Positions 18,665 to 27,282 of a stretch of 33,796 nt of DNA are shown here, piece after piece. The DNA comes from Prevotella sp. (GTDB lineage: Bacteria; Bacteroidota; Bacteroidia; Bacteroidales; Bacteroidaceae): the NCBI GenBank assembly GCA_017619275.1, contig JAFZSR010000122.1:1-33796 (forward strand). Direction: 5' to 3'. The position numbers were made by a program, and so were the translations under genes. Below the pieces are notes generated by a model that did not search any database, had not been told where the DNA came from, and saw only the letters and a list, made by a program, of their open reading frames with translations. The first letter of the stretch is position 1. Each line of letters begins with the position of its first letter.

Positions 18665-19252
18665 ATGACTATTCGTAGAGGAACCATCCTGATGCTCTCT
18701 GCCCTGCTGCTGGCTGCATGTGGGGGGAAGAAGGCGGAACAGAAATCGGCCTCCGAGCTCATCGCCGATGCCGACCACTTCCAGGTGGACACCATCGTCG
18801 TCGACCCTGCCGACACGCTCGTCAGCAGTAGCGTCGACCATGTTCTGCGCCACTATCCTGAGCTCTTCCGCGCTGCCGAGAAGGCACGGAAGATGTTCGA
18901 CCGATGGGTTGCGCAGGAGCAACAGTCGCCCATGAAGACCAATCCCGCCGTGCTCGACATCAGCGAAATCCTCACGGCGACCTTCAGCACGTCTGGCCTC
19001 TCTGCTGGAGAGGGTGGGGAAGAGGTGTTCTCCATCTCTTCGGAGAAACTGGATACAGCCTACCTTCGCCTCATCAGCGAGGCTCCCGCCGAGCAGAAGT
19101 CCGCCATCGGTCATTCGCGCCGAGCCTTCCTCGCCTATGCCGAGCAACTGCAGCAAGTGGCCCAAGCCGTCCCTGCCGACCTCCGCGACCGCTTTGCTGC
19201 CATCCTCGCCCAGCGAATGAATAGCTTGAAACTTGAACTTTTGGAGCAGTGA
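18665..19252 (+). CDS. Small lipoprotein of unknown function
   Basis: I do not recognise this 195-residue protein. It opens with a lipoprotein signal (LSALLLAACGGKK, Cys19). The mature part is rich in Ala, Glu and Ser and probably helical, with long amphipathic stretches at about 52-80 and 130-190 and no cysteine or obvious catalytic motif. It sits inside the plus-strand mannan run between SGBP-B and the second mannanase, so it may be an accessory surface or periplasmic component. The last codons and stop overlap a DNA repeat (GAACTTTTGGAGCAG) that recurs in reverse near 27015, so the C-terminus may have been set by that element. Codon use resembles the neighbours. Confidence 0.7.
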   Translation: MTIRRGTILMLSALLLAACGGKKAEQKSASELIADADHFQVDTIVVDPADTLVSSSVDHVLRHYPELFRAAEKARKMFDRWVAQEQQSPMKTNPAVLDISEILTATFSTSGLSAGEGGEEVFSISSEKLDTAYLRLISEAPAEQKSAIGHSRRAFLAYAEQLQQVAQAVPADLRDRFAAILAQRMNSLKLELLEQ

Positions 19253-19378
19253 GCGGAGTGTCAAGTTTACTTGAACAATCCCGAGTCACGACAAAAGTCA
19301 TGGTACAAAGTACCATAAACCAGAAACTAGAAACCAGAAACTAGAAACCAGAAACTAGAAACTTGAAACTTGAAACCA
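19231..19378. repeat. Repeat pair member and CCAGAAACTAG microsatellite
   Basis: Positions 19231-19306 match, inverted, about 26948-27026: both contain GAACTTTTGGAGCAG, and both contain CACGACAAAAGTCATGG followed by ACAAAGT. Positions 19313-19378 are units of AGAAACCAGAAACT with a 9/18-bp period, ending just before the mannanase start. Confidence 0.78.
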
Positions 19379-19401
19379 TAAATATGCTTACTCAAATCCT
19401 C

Positions 19402-20889
19402 ATGAAATCATCCTCTCTTTTCCCCTCCCTACGGGGGAGGGGCCAGGGGTGGGGTTTCCTCATCGTCTGTTGCAGCCTTGCCGCAACCCTCACCTCTTGT
19501 GGTGGCAGCGACGACCCAGAGCCCGAGCCCACGCCGACGCCCAGCGTCACCGTCTCGCTCTCCTCGCAGAGCATTGCCGAAGGTGCTGAGGTCGACGCCA
19601 AGTCGGTCTCTGAGCTGCAGCTCACCTATTCCGTTGCCATCAAGGTGGCAGCCACGGCCAACATCACCCTCAACGGCACGAAGGTCACCGCCACGCGCAT
19701 GACGAACAACGTGGCCGGCGTGCAGATTCCCCTCTCGCTCGAGGAGGGCACCGACTACACGCTCATCGTCCCCGCAGGCTCCATCGTCGCCTCCAAGGAT
19801 GCGTCTGCCACCGCTCCGGAGTTCAAGCTGAACTTCAAGACCAAGGCAAAGGCGCAGCCTGTGAACCCCGACATCAAGGCAACGCTGGTCAATGGCAACG
19901 ACGCCGCCCAAAAGCTCTACGACTTCATGCGCGAGCAATATGGCCAAAAGGTCATCTCCAGCGTGATGGCGAACGTGAACTGGAACAACGAAATTGCCGA
20001 GAGCGTCTATAAGCTCACGAAGAAATATCCCGCTGCGGTGTGCTACGACTTCATCCACATCTGCTACTCACCGGCCAACTGGATCGACTACACCAACATC
20101 ACGCCCGTGAAGCAGTGGAGCGACGCCGGCGGTATCGTACAACTCATGTGGCACTTCAACGTGCCGAAGAGCGAAGGTTCCACCGACGTCACCTGCACAC
20201 CCTCGGAGACCACGTTCCTTGCACAGAATGTTCTTACCTCCGGCACATGGGAGAACCGTTGGTTCTACGACCAGATGGACAAGGTCGTCGCCACCCTCTT
20301 GAAACTGCAGGATGCCGGCATCGCCGCCACTTGGCGACCCTTCCACGAGGCTGCCGGCAATGCCACTGCCAAGCAGCAGGCTTCCTGGACGAAGTCGTGG
20401 TTCTGGTGGGGCTACGACGGCGCCGAGACCTATAAGAAGCTCTGGACAACCATGTTCAATTACTTCAAGGAAAAGGGCGTGAAGAACCTCATCTGGATAT
20501 GGACCACGCAGAACTACAACGGCGATGCCGCCACCTACAACCAGGACACCGACTGGTATCCCGGCGACGCCTATGTCGACATCGTAGGCCGCGACCTCTA
20601 TGGCTACACCGCCCAGCAGAACCTGCAGGAGTTCACCGAGATTCAGGCCACCTATCCCACGAAGATGATTGCCTTGGCAGAATGCGGCTATGGCACCTAC
20701 GACAACAAGCGCGTCGACTTCGCCAACATCTCCGACTGCTGGAACACCGGTGCCCGCTGGAGTCACTTCATGGTGTGGTATCAGGCTGGCCAAGGCTCCA
20801 CCAACTCCATGATGACCGACGGCTGGTGGAAGGATGCCATGCAATGCTCCGATGTCATCACCCGCGACCAGCTGCCCTCGCTGAAGTAA
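19402..20889 (+). CDS. Beta-mannanase lipoprotein with Ig-like domain, GH26
   Basis: Secreted beta-1,4-mannanase, 495 residues from the ATG at 19402; the ATG at 19384 is an alternative. Lipid-modified Cys33 (LAATLTSC) is followed by an acidic, Pro-rich linker, a bacterial Ig-like domain (about residues 48-150) and the GH26 barrel (about 155-495). The acid/base is Glu316 in WRPFHEAAGN and the nucleophile Glu427 in IALAECGYG; WFWWGYDG and WIWTTQNY line the cleft as in GH26. It is probably the surface endo-mannanase of the locus, complementing the GH26 at 6818. Residues about 8-18, in the n-region of the signal, are encoded by a GGGGAGGGG-type repeat. A terminator follows 30 bp after the stop. 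Confidence 0.93.
   Translation: MKSSSLFPSLRGRGQGWGFLIVCCSLAATLTSCGGSDDPEPEPTPTPSVTVSLSSQSIAEGAEVDAKSVSELQLTYSVAIKVAATANITLNGTKVTATRMTNNVAGVQIPLSLEEGTDYTLIVPAGSIVASKDASATAPEFKLNFKTKAKAQPVNPDIKATLVNGNDAAQKLYDFMREQYGQKVISSVMANVNWNNEIAESVYKLTKKYPAAVCYDFIHICYSPANWIDYTNITPVKQWSDAGGIVQLMWHFNVPKSEGSTDVTCTPSETTFLAQNVLTSGTWENRWFYDQMDKVVATLLKLQDAGIAATWRPFHEAAGNATAKQQASWTKSWFWWGYDGAETYKKLWTTMFNYFKEKGVKNLIWIWTTQNYNGDAATYNQDTDWYPGDAYVDIVGRDLYGYTAQQNLQEFTEIQATYPTKMIALAECGYGTYDNKRVDFANISDCWNTGARWSHFMVWYQAGQGSTNSMMTDGWWKDAMQCSDVITRDQLPSLK
19422..19454. repeat. CCCCTCCCTACGGGGGAGGG repeat inside the mannanase signal region
   Basis: This 33-bp member of the CCCTCC-loop-GGAGGGG-n-GGGGTGGGG family is translated in frame as a Leu-Arg-Gly-Arg-Gly-rich segment ahead of the hydrophobic core of the signal peptide. 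Related copies lie at 27325-27440, 28441-28508 and 31691-31757. Confidence 0.85.
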
Positions 20890-20918
20890 TAGCAGCCCTG
20901 CAAACCCTCTATTCCCCA

Positions 20919-20960
20919 ACATGTCCCGCCACTCCCTCGCGCTTGGCGGGACATGTTTTT
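20919..20960 (+). terminator. Rho-independent terminator of the plus-strand mannan operon
   Basis: ACATGTCCCGCCA (20919-20931) pairs perfectly with TGGCGGGACATGT (20944-20956) around a 12-nt loop and runs into TTTTTG. It lies 30 bp after the mannanase stop codon. Confidence 0.93.
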
Positions 20961-20965
20961 GTAAA

Positions 20966-21176
20966 AGTAATGCTCTGTAGCCTCTAAAGCAATGCTCTAT
21001 GGCTTTAAAGTCAATGCTCTGAGCGTCTAAAAGCAATGCTCCTGGCCTCCAAAGTCAACGCTTTGAGCCTCTAAAGTCAATGCTCTTGGCTTCTAAAGTC
21101 AATGCTCTGAGCGTCTAAAGTCAATGTTCTTGGCCTCCAAAGTCAATGCTTTGAGGCTCCGAAAGCAATGCTTTTG
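20966..21176. repeat. 22-bp tandem repeat array, about 10 copies
   Basis: Units start at AATGCTCT-like words at about 20969, 20990, 21013, 21035, 21057, 21079, 21101, 21123, 21145 and 21167. The unit is AATGCTCTnGGCCTCTAAA followed by GTC or GC. Spacing is 21-23 bp with considerable drift. It has no spacers and no coding content. It separates the mannan locus terminator from the helicase promoter. From 21177 to 21290 the DNA is AT-rich without a feature I can name. Confidence 0.9.
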
Positions 21177-21300
21177 CTAAAACATAATAATTTAATTACT
21201 GCTTTGTTCCAATTTGTTTCTACATTTCTTACTGCTTTTCTTTATCACTTATTTTTTCATAAAAAAGTGGTAGGATGTCGGTATTTAAGAAGAAAATGTG

Positions 21301-21308
21301 TATCTTTG
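21301..21308 (+). promoter_or_regulatory. -7 promoter element of the helicase gene
   Basis: TATCTTTG matches TAnnTTTG and is followed by CACC exactly as in the susC promoter. It lies 67 bp upstream of the chosen ATG. The -33 region is weak. It supports the start at 21375 rather than the longer open frame beginning at 21168. Confidence 0.6.
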
Positions 21309-21374
21309 CACCAAATACCCTTTAACACAAGAGACATAAACCCTTTGACTCAAGCAAAACAAACAGAAGACTGT

Positions 21375-24300
21375 ATGGACAGCAAGAATATGATAGAAGC
21401 AAAGAACGTGAAGGCGGAGTTCCTGCCGTGTCTGAATTATGCAATGGCCGTGAACGGCCAGAAGTGTCTGGAATTTATAGAAATCAGCAATCCCACTGCC
21501 GACGACTGGCATGGTGTGCAGGTGAAGGTGAGCGGCGACTTGATTGCCGACGCCTCGTACATCATCGACACGGTGCCGGCAGGGATGACGGTGCGCGTGA
21601 CCGACCTCGACGTGAAGCCCGACCTCGACAAGCTGCGCGAGATGACGGAGAGCGTGGAGACGGCCTTCACGCTGACGGTAGTAGGAGCAAGAAGTGTGGG
21701 GCAAGGGGCAAGAGAATGCTCTTCGCTGGGTGAAAACGCAAATGGACAAGACTCATCTCTTGCCCCTTGCCCCTCGCCCCTTGCCCCCCTCTCCCTCTCT
21801 TACCCCCTGCGCCTGCTGGCCTTCGACGAATGGCCGGGCGTGGGCGTGCGACCGGAGATGCTCGCAGCCTTCGTCACGCCGAATGCCCCGCAGCTGTCGC
21901 AGGTGAAGATGAATGCCGCCGCGATTCTTGAGAAGCTCACCGGCAGCGCTGCCCTCGACGAATACCAGACGCAGGACCCGAACCGCGCCCGCGCACAGGT
22001 GGCCGCCGTCTACGAGGCGTTGCGGGGCGAGGGACTCGTCTACGCTGCACCGCCAGCCAGCTACGAGAAGACAGGCCAGCGCGTGCGACTTGTAGACCGT
22101 GTGCTCGACGAGAAGCTCGGCACCTGCATGGACCTGTCGTTGCTCATGGCATCGGTGCTGGAGTCGTGTGGCCTGCATCCGCTGCTCGTGCTGCAGAAGG
22201 GACATATGTTTGTGGGCTGCTGGCTCGTAGACCAATATGCCGCCTATAGCGTGAGCGACGACTGGTCGTTCCTCTCGAAGGCTACTGCCAACGGCGTCAG
22301 CCAGATGGTGCTCCTCGAGGCCACGGCACTGGCCAGCTCGGACGCCATCTCGTTTGAGAAGGCTGTGGAGATGGGTGAGAAGCACCTTGTTGCCGAGCAA
22401 GACAAGTTCGTGCTGTTCTGCGATGTGTATCGCAGCCGAATGGAGGGCGTCAGGCCGTTGCCGATGAAGGTGAACGGCGTGTGGCAGAATGCAGGGCTGG
22501 AGCACGAGCAGGTCACCAAGGGGCTGAAGGAGGTGCAGACGGCCGAGCTGCAGCTGCAGAATGGCGGACAGGTCACCCGCCAGCAGATTTGGGAGCGCAA
22601 ACTCCTGGATTTCTCGCTGCGCAACAACCTGCTGAACCTCCGCACGGGCCGGCGTGTCATTCCGTTTGTGTCGTTCGATATCGACGTGCTCGAAGACCAC
22701 ATCTTCGACCGCGAAGACTATAGCATGCAGGCCGTGCCGGTGAAGAAGCTGCTGAAGCCCGACGAGTTCGGCATCTACGACTCGCGCCTCTACAAGGACG
22801 AGTTGCAGCAGCTGGTGTCGGAGGACATCAAGCACAACCGCCTGAACGCCTACCTCTCGGCAGACGAGATGGCGAGCACGCAGAAGTTCCTCTACCGCGA
22901 GTCGCGAACGGCACTGGAAGAGAACGGTGCCAACTCGCTGTACATGGTGTTTGGCCTGATGCGCTGGTATGAGAACGAGAAGAGTGTGCGCCCGCGCTAT
23001 GCACCGCTGTTGCTCATGCCCGTGGAGCTGGTGCGCCGCAGCGGTAATAACTATGTGGTGCGCCGTCGCGATGAAGAGATGACCATCAACACCACGCTGG
23101 TGGAGATGCTGCGCCAGCAATACCAGATTGACCTGAAGGGACTGCAGCCGCTGCCCGAGGACGAGAGTGGTGTCGACGTGCGGGCGATACTCGCCACCGT
23201 GCGCGCTCAGCTGGCCTGCCAGCCGCGCTGGGATGTGGTGGAGGAGGCCATGCTCGGTCTGTTCTCGTTCAACAAGTTCGTGATGTGGAACGACATACAC
23301 AGCAATGCCGAGAAGATGCGCCGTTCGCCCATCATCGAAAGCCTCTTCCAGAAACACTGGGTAGGCCATGACGGCGTTCAAAGCGACGGAGTCGCGGTTC
23401 AAGGTTCAAATGCGCCTGCGGCGCGTTCAAAAGTTCAAGAAGGCCCTTCGGGCGTTCAAGGTTCAAATGGCCCTTCGGGCGTTCAAGAGGCAAATAACTC
23501 AACTTCTCCGCTCGACCCGCAGGGGCGCTTTCGTAGCGAAGCGGAGAAAGAACCTCTCAACTCCTCCGCTCGACCCGAAGGGGCGCTTTCAGAGCGAAGC
23601 GGGGAAAGAACCTCTTCCTCCGATGCCCGCCACATAGACCTTCACGTGGCACCACATGAGTTTGCAATTCCCGTGGACGTGGACTCTTCGCAGATGGAGG
23701 CCGTGGTGGAGTCGGGCGAGGGCCGCAGCTTCATCCTCTATGGTCCTCCGGGAACGGGCAAGAGCCAGACCATCACCAATATGATTGCCAACGCCCTCTA
23801 CCACGGGCGCCGCGTGCTGTTTGTGGCTGAGAAGATGGCTGCCCTCGAGGTGGTGCAGAAACGACTGAAGAAAATCGGCCTCGATCCGTTCTGCCTGGAG
23901 TTGCACTCCAACAAGGTGACGAAGACGCATCTGCTGCGCCAGCTGCAACAGACGCTCGACCTCACACGCATCAAAGACCCCGAGCAGTATGAGCAGGCAT
24001 CGAAGGAACTCTTCGAGCAGCGCCAGCAGCTCACGGGCTACATCCGCCTGTTGCACAAGAAGCAGGTATCGGGGCTGTCGCTCTACGACTGCATCTGCCG
24101 CTATGAGGGCATCGAAGGTGAGGGTATTCCGCCCTCCGCACACTTCGTGAACGGCCTCACCGATAGTAAGCTGCAGGAGGCTGCCGAGAAGATTGAAACC
24201 CTCGACACGGTGTTCGCCATCACCGGACCCGTTGCCCGCCACCAGTTGCAGGGCCTGAACATCTACGACCCGTCGCAGCAGACGCAGTCGCAGATTGCCG

Positions 24301-26888
24301 AGTGGCTCACGCAGCTTGCCTCGCAGGTGGAGACCACCGACAAGCTCATCAACCTCATCAACGGACAGGCAGGGTTCAAGCAGCCCCACTCGCTCAACGG
24401 AGCCCGTTGGGCAGAGCAGCTCATCGCCAAGCACGATGCGCTGGCCGGGCAGTACACCGAGGGAATCTTCGCACAAGATCCGCAGCAGCTGCGCGCGCAG
24501 TGGGCTGCCTTATGTGGAAAATGGTTCCTGCCGCGCTTCTTCGCCAAGCGGTCGTTCATGAAAGGCCTGCGCGCCTTCCGTGCCGACATGGGCGAGGGTG
24601 ATGTGGAGACGCTCTTCGGACAGCTCGACGCCTTCCGTCAGCAGCTGCGCGAGGGAGGTCTGCAGGCGCTTCCCATGGTGCCACCGGCAGCCATCCAGGC
24701 TTGCCGCGACTTGCTGCAGGGCGTGGAGAAGATGAAGGCGGTCTGCGACTTCGACGACGAGAACCTCGACACGCTTGCCCGTCTGATTCCACAGTGGCAG
24801 CAGGCACTGGGCAGCAGTCGCGACTGGGCGCAGTGGTGCATCCGCAAGCGCGAGCTGCAGGAGCTGCATCTGGAGAAGGTGGTCGACTACATGAACCATG
24901 CCAGCACCACCGGTCATGCTGCCGCACAAGCCATGCTGAAGGGCACCTATAAATATATGGCCCTGCAGATTGTGGACAGCGAGCCACAGCTGCAGATGTT
25001 CAACGGCCTGCTCTTCGAGGATGCCATTGCGAAATATCGCGACATGGCCAAGCAGTTCCAGGAGCTCACGAAGAAGATGCTCTACTGCAAGCTCGCTGCC
25101 AACGTGCCGTCGCAGGCGCTGAAGCCGACAGCCATCACCGAGCTGGGCATCCTGAAACGCTATATCGCCACCAATGGTCGCGGCGCCACCATCCGACACA
25201 TCATGGACCAGATTCCGACGCTGCTGCCGAAGCTCTGTCCGGTGATGCTGATGAGCCCCATCTCGGTGGCACAGTTCATCGACCTCGACCAGCCGCCGTT
25301 CGACATCGTATGCTTCGACGAGGCGTCGCAGATGCCAACGTCGGAGGCTGTGGGCGCCATCGCCCGTGGCAAGGCACTCATCTGTGTGGGCGACCCGAAG
25401 CAGATGCCGCCGACGAGTTTCTTCGCCACCAATGCCGTGGACGAGGAAGAGGCCGACATCGACGACATGGAGAGCATCCTCGACGATTGCATCACGCTGT
25501 CGCTGCCCGCCCGCTATCTGACGTGGCACTATCGCTCGAAGCACGAGAGCCTGATTGCTTTCTCCAATGCACAGTACTACGAGAGCAAGCTCTACACGTT
25601 CCCATCGGTCGACGACCGTGCGTCGAAGGTGCAGCTCATTCCCATCGACGGCACCTACGACTATGGTAAGACGCGCTGCAACCGCGCGGAGGCCGAGGCT
25701 ATCGTGAAGGAGGTGGTGCGTCGCCTGAGCGACGATGAGCTCGCCAAGCGCAGCATCGGTATTGTGTCGTTCAGCAAGGTGCAGCAGAACCTCATCGAAG
25801 ACCTGCTCACCGACGAGCTGGCGAAGCATGCCGACCTGGAGCGCAAGGCTTACGACGTGGAGGAGCCCATCTTCATCAAGAACCTCGAAAACGTGCAGGG
25901 CGATGAACGCGACGTCATCCTCTTCTCGGTGGGCTATGGTCCCGACAAGACGGGAAAGGTGTCGATGAACTTCGGGCCGCTGAACAATTCCGGTGGTGAG
26001 CGACGCCTGAACGTGGCGGTGTCGCGTGCACGCTACGAGATGATGGTGTTCTCAACGCTGAAGCCTGAGCAGATTGACTTGCGCCGCTCGAGTGCGCTGG
26101 GCGTGGCAGGACTGAAGGCATTCCTGGAGTTTGCACGCAACGGACGCATGGTGGTGAGTGCCGGACAGGTGAAGGCGCCGACCGAACATGCTGAAATCAT
26201 CGATGCCGTGGCCGGTGAGATTCGCAAGATGGGCTACGAGGTGGATACCTCCGTGGGACGCTCCGCATTCAAGATTGACCTGGCCGTGCTCGACCCGAAG
26301 AACGATCAGAACTACCTGCTCGGCATCATCTGCGACGGCACGCGCTACTACGAGACGAAGACCGAGCGCGACCGCGAGATCTGCCAGCCTGGCGTGCTGC
26401 AGGGGCTCGGCTGGAAGCTCATGCGCCTGTGGTCGGTGGACTGGCTGATGAACAAGGAGGCGGTGTTGGATCGCATTCGCAAGGCTCTCGAGAAGCCGGA
26501 GGAGCCCAAGCCTGCCAGCGCTCCGAAGGTCGCTGCCGTGAAGGGTGGCATCGAGCATGCAGCCCCGCTGCCCTTTGCCGTGAGCAAGGATGAGATTGTG
26601 AAGGAGAAGGAGGTGACGATGTCGCCGGCACTGGAGAAGGCGGTGAAGAAGTATCAGAGTGCTGTCGACAAGATGCCGGAGGGCGATATCGAAGAATATG
26701 CCCGCTTCATCATCCGTCAGCAACTGGCGGTGCCTCTCGACGACATGAAACGACAGTTCGCCAAGGCGATGGGCTACACTCGTCGCACCCAGCAGACTGA
26801 CATCGCCCTCGAAACGGCTGTCGCCATGCTCATCGATAAAGGTGAACTCACGGAGAAAGACGGAAACATTACGACAGTTGATAGTTGA
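21375..26888 (+). CDS. DUF4011 superfamily 1 helicase with Vsr/MTES_1575-like nuclease domain
   Basis: Multidomain protein of 1837 residues. In order: an N-terminal beta domain; a transglutaminase-like fold with Cys251 in LGTCMDLS and His277 in KGHMFVG; DUF4011 at about residues 400-670 (LLDFSLRNNLLNL); an SF1 helicase with Walker A GPPGTGKS near 790, Walker B FDEAS near 1315, NVQGDERDVILFS and LNVAVSRAR near 1545; a PD-(D/E)XK-like nuclease at about 1608-1690 (FKIDLAV, GIICDGTRYY, RDREI, LGWKLMRLWS); and a C-terminal DUF3320-like helical segment. The same order is reported for single-gene antiphage proteins (DUF4011-helicase-Vsr, Hhe), so defence is a reasonable inference. Two repeat-derived insertions are translated in frame (residues about 108-134 and 668-747). 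It has its own promoter and no partner gene. Confidence 0.88.
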   Translation: MDSKNMIEAKNVKAEFLPCLNYAMAVNGQKCLEFIEISNPTADDWHGVQVKVSGDLIADASYIIDTVPAGMTVRVTDLDVKPDLDKLREMTESVETAFTLTVVGARSVGQGARECSSLGENANGQDSSLAPCPSPLAPLSLSYPLRLLAFDEWPGVGVRPEMLAAFVTPNAPQLSQVKMNAAAILEKLTGSAALDEYQTQDPNRARAQVAAVYEALRGEGLVYAAPPASYEKTGQRVRLVDRVLDEKLGTCMDLSLLMASVLESCGLHPLLVLQKGHMFVGCWLVDQYAAYSVSDDWSFLSKATANGVSQMVLLEATALASSDAISFEKAVEMGEKHLVAEQDKFVLFCDVYRSRMEGVRPLPMKVNGVWQNAGLEHEQVTKGLKEVQTAELQLQNGGQVTRQQIWERKLLDFSLRNNLLNLRTGRRVIPFVSFDIDVLEDHIFDREDYSMQAVPVKKLLKPDEFGIYDSRLYKDELQQLVSEDIKHNRLNAYLSADEMASTQKFLYRESRTALEENGANSLYMVFGLMRWYENEKSVRPRYAPLLLMPVELVRRSGNNYVVRRRDEEMTINTTLVEMLRQQYQIDLKGLQPLPEDESGVDVRAILATVRAQLACQPRWDVVEEAMLGLFSFNKFVMWNDIHSNAEKMRRSPIIESLFQKHWVGHDGVQSDGVAVQGSNAPAARSKVQEGPSGVQGSNGPSGVQEANNSTSPLDPQGRFRSEAEKEPLNSSARPEGALSERSGERTSSSDARHIDLHVAPHEFAIPVDVDSSQMEAVVESGEGRSFILYGPPGTGKSQTITNMIANALYHGRRVLFVAEKMAALEVVQKRLKKIGLDPFCLELHSNKVTKTHLLRQLQQTLDLTRIKDPEQYEQASKELFEQRQQLTGYIRLLHKKQVSGLSLYDCICRYEGIEGEGIPPSAHFVNGLTDSKLQEAAEKIETLDTVFAITGPVARHQLQGLNIYDPSQQTQSQIAEWLTQLASQVETTDKLINLINGQAGFKQPHSLNGARWAEQLIAKHDALAGQYTEGIFAQDPQQLRAQWAALCGKWFLPRFFAKRSFMKGLRAFRADMGEGDVETLFGQLDAFRQQLREGGLQALPMVPPAAIQACRDLLQGVEKMKAVCDFDDENLDTLARLIPQWQQALGSSRDWAQWCIRKRELQELHLEKVVDYMNHASTTGHAAAQAMLKGTYKYMALQIVDSEPQLQMFNGLLFEDAIAKYRDMAKQFQELTKKMLYCKLAANVPSQALKPTAITELGILKRYIATNGRGATIRHIMDQIPTLLPKLCPVMLMSPISVAQFIDLDQPPFDIVCFDEASQMPTSEAVGAIARGKALICVGDPKQMPPTSFFATNAVDEEEADIDDMESILDDCITLSLPARYLTWHYRSKHESLIAFSNAQYYESKLYTFPSVDDRASKVQLIPIDGTYDYGKTRCNRAEAEAIVKEVVRRLSDDELAKRSIGIVSFSKVQQNLIEDLLTDELAKHADLERKAYDVEEPIFIKNLENVQGDERDVILFSVGYGPDKTGKVSMNFGPLNNSGGERRLNVAVSRARYEMMVFSTLKPEQIDLRRSSALGVAGLKAFLEFARNGRMVVSAGQVKAPTEHAEIIDAVAGEIRKMGYEVDTSVGRSAFKIDLAVLDPKNDQNYLLGIICDGTRYYETKTERDREICQPGVLQGLGWKLMRLWSVDWLMNKEAVLDRIRKALEKPEEPKPASAPKVAAVKGGIEHAAPLPFAVSKDEIVKEKEVTMSPALEKAVKKYQSAVDKMPEGDIEEYARFIIRQQLAVPLDDMKRQFAKAMGYTRRTQQTDIALETAVAMLIDKGELTEKDGNITTVDS
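21698..21773. repeat. Inverted-repeat element inside the helicase gene (insertion 1)
   Basis: GGGGCAAGGGGCAAGAGA at 21698-21715 is matched perfectly in reverse at 21756-21773, with a 40-bp loop. More CCCCTTGCCCC words follow to 21790. The insert is translated in frame as a Gly/Ser/Pro-rich linker in the N-terminal domain. Confidence 0.88.
23376..23613. repeat. Composite repeat inside the helicase gene (insertion 2)
   Basis: The first part (23376-23487) is built of GTTCAAGGTTCAAATG words and two CCCTTCGGGC hairpins. The second part (23501-23613) is two tandem copies of a unit containing CTCCGCTCGACCCG, GGGGCGCTTTC, AGCGAAGCGG and GAAAGAACCTCT. The second family recurs in reverse between genes at 26899-26943 and 27210-27256. 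All of it is open in frame, encoding about 80 low-complexity residues between DUF4011 and the helicase motor. Confidence 0.88.
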
Positions 26889-27282
26889 TAGTTGATAGTT
26901 CTTTCTCCGCTGCGCTACGAAAGCGGCAAAGCCGAGCGGAGAGTTATGTCACTTTGTTCCATGACTTTTGTCACGACTTGGCAGAGTTGATGCGAGCATC
27001 ACTCTGCGCTCGCTGCTCCAAAAGTTCTTTCTCCGCTTCGCTCTGAAAGCCTTCCGGATAGCGTTACACCCAACGGTAGGGGCAGACCCCCGTGTCTGCC
27101 CGAACAATGACGAGCTCCCAGCGTGGTCCCCTCCTCCGGGGAGGAGGGGTGTCCGAAGGACGGGGTGGTAGTGAAACAAAGGTGACTGGGGTCGAGCGGA
27201 GAGTTTAGAGTTCTTTCTCCGCTTCGCTACGAAAGCGCCGCTTCGCGTCGAGCGGATAGTTGATAGTTTAGAGTTGATAGTT
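26889..27282. repeat. Repeat-filled gap after the helicase gene
   Basis: The gap is a patchwork of families seen elsewhere: TTCTTTCTCCGC...GAGCGGA elements (26899-26943, 27024-27060 partial, 27210-27256), a copy of the 19231-19306 element in reverse (26948-27026), the GGGGCAGACCCCCGTG unit (27076-27102), and a GTCCCCTCC...GGTGGTAG element with an extra TCCGAAGGA (27125-27171). Short TTGATAGTT direct repeats flank both ends. I see no gene, and no typical terminator other than these hairpins. Confidence 0.85.

Noticed and set aside
20966-21176. CRISPR array
   Set aside because: Units of 22 bp follow one another without spacers, copies are diverged, and no cas gene is present.
21168-21374. N-terminal extension of the helicase
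   Set aside because: It would span the TATCTTTG promoter and the last tandem repeat; the ATG at 21375 follows the promoter by a normal leader length.
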